A stretch of DNA of 64,000 nucleotides from Mucilaginibacter sp. OK268 (GTDB lineage: Bacteria > Bacteroidota > Bacteroidia > Sphingobacteriales > Sphingobacteriaceae). The position numbers were made by a program, and so were the translations under genes. The notes beneath the pieces are model-generated. The model saw only the letters and a list, made by a program, of their open reading frames with translations, was not told where the DNA came from and did no database searches. This document shows positions 1 to 7,546 of this stretch, one piece after another. The number at the start of each line of letters is the position of its first letter. The first letter of the stretch is position 1. The DNA is taken from contig NZ_FNJV01000002.1 in NCBI RefSeq assembly GCF_900103125.1, positions 744,001 through 808,000 on the forward strand, read 5' to 3'.

Positions 1-455
1 TAATTGGATATGAACGATAGCAAAATACCGGTTACAATAGCCAGTTGCTGCAACATGCCCAACCTGCCCCTGAATTTTGGCGGCGCTACTTCTGATATAT
101 AAATAGGCGCCAGGGTTGATGCCATACCTATAGCCACACCGCCTATAAAGCGGTACACTACCAGTTGTACAAAGCTGCCCGCTATACCACTCCCCAAGGC
201 GGCTATCACATATAATATCGAGGTTACGATCATCAGGTTTTTACGCCCGAACTTATCGGCCAGGCCACCGGCAAACAAGGCGCCAGGGATACAGCCTATA
301 GATGCCGCAGCTACTACCAGACCTATTTCGGCATCATTCAAATGGAAAACGGGTTTGAGGTATTGTAAGGAGCCAGCTATTACAGCAGTATCAAAGCCAA
401 ACAATAGTCCGCCTAAGGCAGCCACAATGGAAATTAAAATGGTATAACTTTTCAT
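1..455 (-). CDS. Sugar porter family MFS transporter, N-terminal part (cut by left edge)
   Basis: This frame starts at the ATG ending at 455 and stays open to the window edge, giving about 151 residues. The translation begins MKSYTILISIVAALGGLLFG and continues through FDTAVIAGSL, the family's first-helix signature. It then shows ADKFGRKN (loop 2-3) and PIYISEVAPPKFRGRLG (after helix 4). These are the XylE/GalP-type sugar:H+ symporter motifs of the inner membrane. About two thirds of a normal 450-residue protein is missing off the window. The gene is divergent from the drug exporter at 753. The substrate cannot be told from this part. Confidence 0.88.
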   Translation of the reverse strand, partial: MKSYTILISIVAALGGLLFGFDTAVIAGSLQYLKPVFHLNDAEIGLVVAAASIGCIPGALFAGGLADKFGRKNLMIVTSILYVIAALGSGIAGSFVQLVVYRFIGGVAIGMASTLAPIYISEVAPPKFRGRLGMLQQLAIVTGILLSFISN

Positions 456-632
456 AAAGCAGATTGGTTAACGATAAAGTCCCCAGCCGGGATAATTGGT
501 TTATAAACTCGATTTAGCAGTGCAAAATTCGCCGCTTTACAAATATATCATTCCCCGGGATATTTAGGTATGTCATTTTAGCCATCTACTTTTTGTCAGC
601 AAATTGTTATTTAACCCGATGGAGTATAATAT

Positions 633-654
633 AAATATACCGATTGGTATATTT
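633..654. promoter_or_regulatory. TetR-type operator palindrome 1, upstream of DHA2 exporter
   Basis: Two perfect 9-bp arms, AAATATACC and GGTATATTT, flank a 4-bp centre. The same core recurs at 728-743. A TATATTTG string at 648-655 matches the Bacteroidota -7 consensus TAnnTTTG and overlaps the right arm, so a bound repressor would cover the promoter. No clear -33 TTG is visible. The core resembles operators of TetR/AcrR repressors of efflux pumps; that assignment is inference. Confidence 0.6.
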
Positions 655-727
655 GTCTCATGAATAAGAATTTTTCATATCCGCAATCTAGCCGCACAGC
701 TAAATCATAAAAAAAATTATCATAAAA

Positions 728-743
728 TATACCGATTGGTATA
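728..743. promoter_or_regulatory. TetR-type operator palindrome 2, just before the exporter start codon
   Basis: TATACC and GGTATA flank the same GATT centre as at 633-654. The site ends 9 bp before the ATG at 753, so binding here would also hinder transcription or translation start. The centres of the two sites lie about 92 bp apart. Confidence 0.55.
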
Positions 744-752
744 ATATATATC

Positions 753-2303
753 ATGAACCCCATCAAACGACAAATTCTCCTGATCACTGTGATAGCCGCC
801 GCTATTATGGAACTGATTGACACCTCCATTGTGAACGTGGCCCTCAATTATATGAGCGGCAACCTGGGCGCAACGCTCGAAGATATCTCCTGGGTGATCA
901 CCTCCTACGCCATTGCCAATGTGATCATCATCCCCATGACCAGCTTCCTGGTCAACAACCTGGGGCGCCGGAATTATTATATCGGCTCCATCATTCTGTT
1001 TACCTTTTGTTCTTTTATGTGCGGTAACGCTACCAATATATGGGAGCTGGTGAGCTTTAGGTTTTTGCAGGGTTTGGGCGGCGGTGCCTTACTTTCGGTT
1101 TCGGCGACCGTGGTTTATGAGCTTTTCCCTAAGGAGAAACAAGCTACTGCGAGCGCCCTGTTTGGTATCGGTGTATTCATCGGGCCAACCATCGGGCCAA
1201 CACTAGGTGGTTACATCACCGAAAACTTCTCCTGGCCCTGGATCTTTTATATCAACATTCCTATTGGTATAGCCGCTGCCATTTCCTGTTATTTCCTGCT
1301 GCACGAACCCGCTATCAAACAAAAGATCAAACAGGTCGACTGGCTCGGTATTATCCTGCTCATCATCGGCATAGGCTCCTTACAGGTAGTACTGGAACGC
1401 GGCCAGACTGACGATTGGTTTGCGGCCGGTTATATTGTTTTTTTAACCGTTACGGCTACCCTCTCCCTCACCACCTTTATTATCTGGGAACTGTATACCG
1501 AAAACCCGGTAGTGAACCTGCGCATCCTCCGGTTCAGATCGTTAAGTATAGCGGCGGTGCTCACTTTTATCACCGGCATGGGTATGTATACTTCTATTTA
1601 TCTTACCCCTGTAGTGGCGCAGCGCCTGCTTAACTTTACCCCTACCCAATCCGGGTTATTGCTTCTGCCCGGTTCCATCGTAGCGGTATTGGCTTTGGTA
1701 GTCACGGGTAAGTTGTTGCAAAAGGGGGTTTCGGCTGCGCTGATTGTGTTTTTTGGTTTTATGTGTTTTATATATTTCAATTGGTCGATGTCAAGGATCA
1801 ACCTGGAAACACCGGCTATTGATATTACTTTAAACCTTATTTTCAGGGCGATAGGCATGGCTTTGTTAACCGTACCGCTGGGTACCCTGGCCGTATCGTC
1901 GTTAGAAGCCAAGGATATGCCCCAGGGAACCGCGCTCAATAATATGATGCGGCAACTGGGTGGCTCATTCGGTATTTCTATCATCAATACCTATGTGGCC
2001 CGGCGCATCGCATCGCACCGAATGGACCTCATTACCCATATTACGCCCGATAACCCGGCGTTTATTAACCGGATAAACGGTTATGCCACAGCTTTTATGC
2101 AAAAGGGCTTCGGCTTACTGGATGCCAAACAGAAAGCCATGTTACTGGTAGAAAAAGTAGTGATTCAGCAATCGTCCTTTTCCAGCTATCTTGATGGCTA
2201 TTTTCTGATCGGCTTGTTTTTCGCGATGGTATTGCCTTTGCTGCTTTTTGTAGCCAAGCGGGATAAAAAGAAAGCGCTGGTTATTCCATCTTCAGACCAT
2301 TAA
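753..2303 (+). CDS. DHA2 (EmrB/QacA-type) multidrug efflux MFS transporter
   Basis: At 516 residues with about 14 hydrophobic segments, this matches the DHA2 family of drug:H+ antiporters. Visible family motifs are LIDTSIVNVAL (residues 21-31, helix 1), the loop NNLGRRN (68-74), and the antiporter motif C region GIGVFIGPTIGPTLGG (138-153). No membrane-fusion protein or TolC gene is adjacent, although EmrB-type pumps often use them; the pump may act alone or with partners elsewhere. The ATG at 753 sits directly after the second operator-like palindrome, so expression is probably released by a ligand-bound repressor encoded elsewhere. The substrate is unknown. Confidence 0.9.
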   Translation: MNPIKRQILLITVIAAAIMELIDTSIVNVALNYMSGNLGATLEDISWVITSYAIANVIIIPMTSFLVNNLGRRNYYIGSIILFTFCSFMCGNATNIWELVSFRFLQGLGGGALLSVSATVVYELFPKEKQATASALFGIGVFIGPTIGPTLGGYITENFSWPWIFYINIPIGIAAAISCYFLLHEPAIKQKIKQVDWLGIILLIIGIGSLQVVLERGQTDDWFAAGYIVFLTVTATLSLTTFIIWELYTENPVVNLRILRFRSLSIAAVLTFITGMGMYTSIYLTPVVAQRLLNFTPTQSGLLLLPGSIVAVLALVVTGKLLQKGVSAALIVFFGFMCFIYFNWSMSRINLETPAIDITLNLIFRAIGMALLTVPLGTLAVSSLEAKDMPQGTALNNMMRQLGGSFGISIINTYVARRIASHRMDLITHITPDNPAFINRINGYATAFMQKGFGLLDAKQKAMLLVEKVVIQQSSFSSYLDGYFLIGLFFAMVLPLLLFVAKRDKKKALVIPSSDH

Positions 2304-2316
2304 CATTTGGGGCCGA

Positions 2317-2575
2317 AAAACTTTTTAAACCTTAAATTTTAACATTTTTCTGCCCGAAAACGGGGTAAAAGTGGGGCAAAAACGTTCGAAAAAACCTCAT
2401 TTTAACACTTTTTAACAAATTTTAATCCTGTTTTGGGTTGTTTTTAAAACTTTAAAAAGTATTAATTTATTGATTATCAAATAACTATGCACAAATCAGT
2501 CTATTTTTGACCTTGTTTTGTCCTTAACAAAACAGCCCGGTTATCCTATAAAAAGGATAACCGGGCCGGTGTTTG
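2317..2575. repeat. Dispersed ~260-bp noncoding element, copy 1 (structured)
   Basis: This stretch aligns nearly end to end with 52968-53226. Shared blocks are an A/T-rich body with repeated TTTTAACA and TTTTTAAC words (a 27-base identical run at 2399-2425 and 53050-53076), a CTGCCCGAAAA segment, and a core around TATTAATT...TCAAATAACTAT. A G+C-rich hairpin closes the element (arms 2535-2547 and 2554-2566, loop 2548-2553). It begins 13 bp after a stop codon. No ORF covers it. No target-site duplication or transposase is visible. It could be a small RNA gene, a mobile noncoding element or a 3'-end element. Confidence 0.8.
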
Positions 2576-2621
2576 CATAAAAATACGAAATTTTGGGGAG
2601 AGTATCAATCTATAAAATCCA

Positions 2622-2715
2622 GTCATGCCGAACTTGTTTCGGCATCCCATAAGCCCAGGCGTATAACATGCTGGCTAACTTGTCCTGTGGGATCCTGAAA
2701 CAAGTTCAGGATGAC
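2622..2715. repeat. REP-like palindromic repeat (GTCATGCCGAACTTG type)
   Basis: The terminal arms GTCATGCCGAACTTGTTTC and GAAACAAGTTCAGGATGAC are near-perfect inverted complements about 50 bp apart. A further inner pair, ATCCCAT and GTGGGAT, adds to the structure. This is the intergenic palindrome family widespread in Bacteroidota, and it has no coding potential. Confidence 0.75.
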
Positions 2716-2813
2716 TTACCTTATTATACCATTATACCAATCCAGCCATACTTCCATTTTTAAATTTTGCTGGAATAGGTTATTTTTACGGATATCGTTA
2801 ATCTGAATAAGGC

Positions 2814-3623
2814 ATGGTTGAGATATTCCAGGATATCCGTAAAATATATATGTTCAGCAAGCCTTGTGAAGAACTGCTTCCGCATGTTGAATTTTATTCC
2901 CAATCGGTTTTAGATCATTCCGCTCAGGATATAAAACATGAATTTTCTACCGTAAAAATGTTCCCGAGCTGGACGCCTACCTTTTATATTAACCTGGGCA
3001 CCCCGTATTATATCGATCTGAAACATACCCGTCACTATGTAAAAGGAGACGAAGATATTCTGATATTACGAAATGAGGACGTAACCAGGCACAAACTCCC
3101 TGCCGATAATATATTCACAGTTAAATTTAATCCCGGTAGTTTGGAGGCTATTTTGGGCTTAAACCAGGTTCCGGTTATGGACAAGATCATTCCCCTCCAT
3201 CAGATTTTGCCCTGGCAGTTGCTCCAAAAAATAAAACAACCCATTTGCTTTGAAGAAAGGGTAGAAATTATTCAATCTTACCTATTAGCAGCATACCATC
3301 AATTAAATAACCACGATCATTATATTAAAATGGTTAATGACTGTATTGGAGAATATCAGGCCACTGGCATGCAGTTAAATACGAGTAAAATTGCTGAAAG
3401 ATCATTTATTACATCTAAAACTATCAACCGGTATTTCAATAGGGTAATTGGTATCTCACCTAAAAATTATTTTTCAATTCTGCGGGGAAGAAACGCATTA
3501 ACGGCGTTTATAAATGATAAAGAAAACTTTATCCCCATGGATTATGGTTATTATGATTTGAGCCATTTCCATAAAGACATAGTTAACTTTACCGGCCAAA
3601 GGTTAACGAAGCATCAATTATAA
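2814..3623 (+). CDS. AraC family transcriptional regulator
   Basis: The protein has 269 residues. The C-terminal ~85 form a double helix-turn-helix of AraC type: IAERSFITSKTINRYFNRVI as the first helix pair, and YGYYDLSHFHKDIVNFTGQ as the second with the usual YxDxSHF-like core. The N-terminal ~180 residues are a sensor domain of the kind found in short Bacteroidota AraC proteins, and no ligand can be named. It lies 64 bp upstream of the secreted hydrolase gene on the same strand, so it may control that gene or itself. The ATG at 2814 gives the usual family length. Confidence 0.85.
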   Translation: MVEIFQDIRKIYMFSKPCEELLPHVEFYSQSVLDHSAQDIKHEFSTVKMFPSWTPTFYINLGTPYYIDLKHTRHYVKGDEDILILRNEDVTRHKLPADNIFTVKFNPGSLEAILGLNQVPVMDKIIPLHQILPWQLLQKIKQPICFEERVEIIQSYLLAAYHQLNNHDHYIKMVNDCIGEYQATGMQLNTSKIAERSFITSKTINRYFNRVIGISPKNYFSILRGRNALTAFINDKENFIPMDYGYYDLSHFHKDIVNFTGQRLTKHQL

Positions 3624-3687
3624 TTTGTCCGTTTTTTACTTTCTACGGCTAATATCAATCCTTTTCTTTGTACGTTAAACAGCGCTT

Positions 3688-5127
3688 ATGAAAACATTTC
3701 TTATTGCCTTGCTTTTCGTCGTGATTATTAGTCAAAACATATATAGTCAAAAGTATAAACCCCTCATTGAACCTTTTCCCGGAATGGTTAAAGCAGACGC
3801 CCGGTTAATTTTAAAAACCGGTTACCTGGTTGTACCGGAAGATAGGAATAAACCGGCTGGACAAAAGGTAAAAATCCCATTTTTATTTGTACGCAGACCG
3901 GACCAGGATCCACGTAAAAACATTACGCTTTATACAACAGGTGGACCAGGCTATAGTACTACGCTTAATATCGATAGCATAAGCTATAACTCCGGCTGGT
4001 TAGCATATGGCGGTTTTATTGCTTTTGATCAACGCGGAACGAAGCGAGCTAAGCCCTGCCTGGATTGTATGGAGGTAGCAACAGCCATCAAACGGAGCTA
4101 TATAGAAGGAAAAAACAAAGATAGCCTCGTGTTAGCAGCGGTTCGGCAATGCCGAAACCGCTTTGTAAAGCAGGGTGTCAATTTATCAGCCTATAATACC
4201 ATAGAAAGCGCGGAAGATATTAACGATTTGCGATTAGCGTTAAATGTTGATTCGCTTAACCTGGTAGGTATATCTTATAGCGGAGGCCTGATGCTTACCA
4301 TGGCCCGAAACCATCCTGAAGGTGTTCGTACCTTAATTTTAACATCACCGCTTCCTGGTTATGTAAACTTTGAAGAACACGCTTTGTTTAATATCAACGA
4401 AGCACTGGAGCAGATATTTCGTGATTGCGAAGCTGATTCTGCTGATACAAAATATAAAAATTTAAGATCGCGCTTTCATCAGTATTTCACATCCATCACC
4501 GGCAAAAAACTTATCGTTTCCTACAAAGAAAAGGATAGTGATAAAAACATTAATGTAGCCTACAACAAAAAAGAATTGCTTGACGCGGTGATAAACCGGT
4601 TGAATTCCCGGCAAGCTAATACCGTTCCGGGTGTAATGATTGATCTGATAGAAGGCCGCCAGGATAAATATGTGAGAGAAGTACTGGATGGGTATTTTAC
4701 AGGTGACGCTAATGTTTCTCTCGGCATGCGGTATTCCGTTTATTGCTCAGAGCAAATAAACTACGCCGACTATCGATTAGAAAAGCAGCAGGACCAGGTA
4801 CTGCCCTGGTTAGCCGGGTATCCTTTTAATAATGTAAATCATTCCATATGCGGCTGCTGGCAAGTAAAGCCTGAGCCCGCAATTGCAAAACAACCTGTTT
4901 ATTCAGGCGTTCCGGCCTTGATCTCGGCAGGTGATATCGACCCCGATTGCAGGCCATTTTATAACCGGTTAATTAAACGCTATATGCCCAATAGCCAATT
5001 GCTTATTATACACAACAAGGGACATGCCCCGGGTTTTTCTGTGGATGGAACAGATTACGTGAAGCTTTTTTTAGCCAATCCATACAAGCAACTCGTATCT
5101 GAATCTAAAAATTTGATTGTGGAGTGA
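3688..5127 (+). CDS. Secreted alpha/beta hydrolase (peptidase S33, tripeptidyl aminopeptidase-like)
   Basis: The 479-residue protein has a signal peptide (MKTFLIALLFVVIISQNIYS, 1-20), so it acts in the periplasm or outside. S33 landmarks are in order: the oxyanion motif GGPG (85-88), DQRGT (114-118), nucleophile Ser196 in GISYSGG, Asp418 in GDIDPD, and His446 in NKGHAP. The nucleophile elbow reads GxSxS, where the family usually has GxSYG. A C-terminal TAP-like segment is consistent with cleavage of short peptides from their N-terminus, but the substrate is not proven. It follows the AraC gene at 2814, and its 3' end abuts repeat DNA. Confidence 0.82.
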   Translation: MKTFLIALLFVVIISQNIYSQKYKPLIEPFPGMVKADARLILKTGYLVVPEDRNKPAGQKVKIPFLFVRRPDQDPRKNITLYTTGGPGYSTTLNIDSISYNSGWLAYGGFIAFDQRGTKRAKPCLDCMEVATAIKRSYIEGKNKDSLVLAAVRQCRNRFVKQGVNLSAYNTIESAEDINDLRLALNVDSLNLVGISYSGGLMLTMARNHPEGVRTLILTSPLPGYVNFEEHALFNINEALEQIFRDCEADSADTKYKNLRSRFHQYFTSITGKKLIVSYKEKDSDKNINVAYNKKELLDAVINRLNSRQANTVPGVMIDLIEGRQDKYVREVLDGYFTGDANVSLGMRYSVYCSEQINYADYRLEKQQDQVLPWLAGYPFNNVNHSICGCWQVKPEPAIAKQPVYSGVPALISAGDIDPDCRPFYNRLIKRYMPNSQLLIIHNKGHAPGFSVDGTDYVKLFLANPYKQLVSESKNLIVE

Positions 5128-5209
5128 TGGAATGCCTGTGTTACAACTCACCCCGGCATCGCTGCACTTGTCGGCTCCCTCTCTTCAGCTTTGGTCCTTT
5201 GTACCAAGC

Positions 5210-5304
5210 GTCATTGCGAGGTACGAAGCAATCCCTATGCTGTACAGAGCAAACAAGTATTGTCGACCTGCCTATGTAGAGATTGCTTCGTTCCTCGCAA
5301 TGAC
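5210..5304. repeat. REP-like palindromic repeat (GTCATTGCGAGG type), copy A
   Basis: The left end GTCATTGCGAGGTACGAAGC is mirrored by GCTTCGTTCCTCGCAATGAC at the right end, with an unrelated middle. The same family recurs at 7151-7239, 14496-14579 and 54702-54784. Open frames across it are by-products of the repeat. The stretch before it (about 5149-5190, CACCCCGGCATCGCT...) resembles 7075-7110 and is another dispersed fragment. Confidence 0.85.
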
Positions 5305-5416
5305 GTGTTTTTTTGTCTTTTACTTTACCCTCGCTACCACAAGGGCTTTATTTCATCAGCCTATGCAGGTGCACCTTTAAGATATTATTGTATTTTAGTA
5401 ATTCATCTAAACTTAC

Positions 5417-7033
5417 ATGCATCATCTCATTATTCAATATACCTGCCTGTTGGTTATTATCATAGCGATAGTGATGCTGGCGCAAAAAATCAAGATTGCT
5501 TATCCTATATTACTGGTTATAGCCGGGCTGGGCCTGGGTTTTGTACCGGGCTTAAGGGGTATTGAGATAGAGCCCGACATGATATTTGTGATCTTTTTGC
5601 CACCGCTGTTATATGAGGCGGCCTGGAGCACCTCCTGGAAAGATTTCTGGAAATGGCGGCGCGTGATCAGCAGTTTCGCGTTCATCATTGTTATTTTGAC
5701 AGCCGGTGTTGTGGCTTTGGTATCCAGCAACGTTATTCCCGGTTTTACACTGGCCGCGGGCTTTTTGCTGGGCGGTATCATATCACCGCCCGACGCGGTA
5801 TCTGCCACCGCTATTCTCAAAAATGTTAAAGTACCCAAAAGACTGACTACCATACTGGAGGGCGAAAGCCTGATGAACGACGCGGCCAGTTTGGTGATCT
5901 TCCGGTTCGCGGCGGCGGCTATTGTCACCGGCTCCTTTGCCATCGGCCAGGCTACCCTGAGTTTTGTGCTGGTGATTGTAATGGGGATATTGATAGGATT
6001 GGCTATAGCGCTGGTGTTTTATGCCATTCACCGCTGGATGCCTACAACCACCAATATTGATATTGTGCTTACATTTATCACGCCCTATGCCATGTATATG
6101 GCGGCAGAGGCCTTTAATTTTTCGGGCGTATTGGCGGTGGTAAGCGGCGGTTTGTTTCTTTCCATCAGGCGCGATAGTTTTTTAACCCACCGCAGCAGGC
6201 TGCAAGGCATCAATGTTTGGGAAGCCGTAGCCTTTGTGCTGAACGGCTTTGTATTTATACTTATTGGACTAGAGTTCCCGGTGATCATTAAAGATCTTGG
6301 GCCCAACGGACTGGCGCCGGCTATCCGTTATAGCGCCATTATTTCGGGAGTTTTAATCGTTACCCGTTTGGCCAGCACTTTTGGCGCCGGTGTATTTACC
6401 GTATTCATCAGCAGGTATATTACTACTGCCGATAACCGCCCGGGCTGGAAAGGTCCGTTGTTATTAGGCTGGGCCGGTATGCGGGGTGTGGTATCACTGG
6501 CGGCGGCGCTCAGTATCCCGGTAGCGCTGCATTCAGGCGCGCCATTCCCCAACAGGAGCCTTATTTTGTTTATCACCTTTTCGGTTATTTTAGTTACGCT
6601 GATACTGCAGGGACTTACCCTGCCCCTGCTCATTAAATGGGTAAAGATGCCCGACCCGGACTATACCGTTTCTTTTGAACAGCAAAGGCAGCTGGTACGG
6701 AAAAAATTGTCGATGGTAACATTGGACCTGCTCCAAAATAAATACCCCAAACACCTGAAAGAAAACGATATGGTAAAAGCCATCAAAATTAAAATTGATG
6801 CTGACATGGAGCTGCTGGCCGATTGGGATAAAGCTGATGGCAAGGGTCGTGCAGAGGAGTTTTACCGCGACTATATCATGATTCTGGAAGATATGATGCA
6901 CGAACAGCGCAACCTGCTGAAAACACTGAATAAAAAAGAAAGTATTAACGACGATATCATCAAGCAGCAACTCGCCCTGCTCGATTTGGAACAGGAGAAG
7001 CTGCGTCAACATTTTTCTTTTGAGGATGAGTAG
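5417..7033 (+). CDS. Na+/H+ antiporter, CPA1 family (NhaP/YjcE-like)
   Basis: The protein has 538 residues, with about 12 membrane helices followed by a charged helical tail from roughly residue 420. Family motifs are visible: SPPDAVS (124-130, ion-site Asp126) and EGESLMNDA (148-156, Asp155). It exchanges cytoplasmic Na+ (or K+) for protons at the inner membrane. The long coiled tail (LLQNKYPKHLKEND... to EKLRQHFSFEDE) is the usual regulatory cytoplasmic domain. The ATG at 5417 follows about 110 bp of gene-free DNA after a palindromic repeat. It stands alone in transcription, ending before a mosaic of repeats. Confidence 0.93.
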   Translation: MHHLIIQYTCLLVIIIAIVMLAQKIKIAYPILLVIAGLGLGFVPGLRGIEIEPDMIFVIFLPPLLYEAAWSTSWKDFWKWRRVISSFAFIIVILTAGVVALVSSNVIPGFTLAAGFLLGGIISPPDAVSATAILKNVKVPKRLTTILEGESLMNDAASLVIFRFAAAAIVTGSFAIGQATLSFVLVIVMGILIGLAIALVFYAIHRWMPTTTNIDIVLTFITPYAMYMAAEAFNFSGVLAVVSGGLFLSIRRDSFLTHRSRLQGINVWEAVAFVLNGFVFILIGLEFPVIIKDLGPNGLAPAIRYSAIISGVLIVTRLASTFGAGVFTVFISRYITTADNRPGWKGPLLLGWAGMRGVVSLAAALSIPVALHSGAPFPNRSLILFITFSVILVTLILQGLTLPLLIKWVKMPDPDYTVSFEQQRQLVRKKLSMVTLDLLQNKYPKHLKENDMVKAIKIKIDADMELLADWDKADGKGRAEEFYRDYIMILEDMMHEQRNLLKTLNKKESINDDIIKQQLALLDLEQEKLRQHFSFEDE

Positions 7034-7150
7034 ATATTGGCATCCGCATGTCGTGTTAGAACGCCGGTGAAGACTCACCCCGGCATCGCTTTGCTCGCCG
7101 ACCCTCTCTTCGCCTTCGGCGGAAAGAGGGGATTTTACTTTTCCCTTTAT

Positions 7151-7239
7151 GTCATTGCGAGGAGGAACGACGAAGCAATCTCGTAGCTATGCTTACCGAT
7201 GAGAACGCGAGGAGATTGCCACGCTGCGCTCGCAATGAC
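7151..7239. repeat. REP-like palindromic repeat (GTCATTGCGAGG type), copy B
   Basis: The left arm GTCATTGCGAGGAGGAACGA and the right end GCTGCGCTCGCAATGAC are complementary at the termini. The inner arms differ (ACGAAGCAATCTC against GGAGATTGCCACGCTGCG). This asymmetric two-arm form is the same as in copies at 14496 (inverted) and 54702. Confidence 0.85.
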
Positions 7240-7288
7240 ATGGTTTTGATTTTATTAATCACTCCCCTCAAGCTCAGACGAAGAGCCT

Positions 7289-7359
7289 GTCATCCTGAGC
7301 TTGTCGAAGGACGCGCGCAGAGGCCCACCCCACCATGCTTCGACGGCGCTCAGCATGAC
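7289..7359. repeat. REP-like palindromic repeat (GTCATCCTGAGCTTG type)
   Basis: GTCATCCTGAGCTTGTCGAAG at one end is matched by the inverted CTTCGACGGCGCTCAGCATGAC at the other, flanking a short unpaired middle. This is a well-known intergenic palindrome family in Bacteroidota, 50 bp from copy B of another family. Confidence 0.75.
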
Positions 7360-7374
7360 ACCCGGGCTATAAAC

Positions 7375-7408
7375 AACAAAGGCAGCCGGTTACCCGGCTG
7401 CCTTTGTT
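7375..7408. terminator. Rho-independent terminator between antiporter and susD
   Basis: A perfect 15-bp stem (AACAAAGGCAGCCGG, inverted at 7394-7408) closes on a TTAC loop. It can act for the plus-strand antiporter or the minus-strand susD gene. The T-runs are short on both sides. Confidence 0.65.
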
Positions 7409-7546
7409 ATTATGTCTTCAGCTCCACTCTTGAGAGAGGGGGCGCGTAAGCTTGAGCGGTGGCGGGGGGCGTTTATGTAAGTGTAATAACACACCCCTGC
7501 CCCCTCTCCAGAGGGGATTCACACACAACCCCTCCTTTTTTATTTA

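Larger units (their letters stand above)
7034..7546. repeat. Gene-free mosaic of dispersed repeats
   Basis: This gap holds no credible gene. From left to right it contains a CACCCCGGCATCGCTTTG fragment with a CCCTCTCTTCGCC...GGAAAGAGGG hairpin (about 7075-7130), two palindromic repeats (7151-7239 and 7289-7359), a terminator (7375-7408), and a CCCCCTCTCCAGAGGGG element (about 7495-7525). Different repeat families have evidently accumulated at this convergent junction. Confidence 0.7.

Noticed and set aside
611..847. Minus-strand open frame across the exporter promoter
   Set aside because: It overlaps the operators and the start of the well-supported exporter gene and has no recognisable domain.
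2535..2566. Hairpin treated as a plain terminator of the exporter gene
   Set aside because: No T-run follows on the plus strand, and it belongs to a 260-bp element found again at 52968-53226.
5210..5304. Repeat pairs considered as a CRISPR array
   Set aside because: The arms are inverted, not direct, repeats, there are only two per locus, and no cas gene is present.
5117..5565. Two open frames after the S33 hydrolase gene
   Set aside because: They run through a GTCATTGCGAGG palindrome and into the antiporter gene; the translations are products of repeat DNA.
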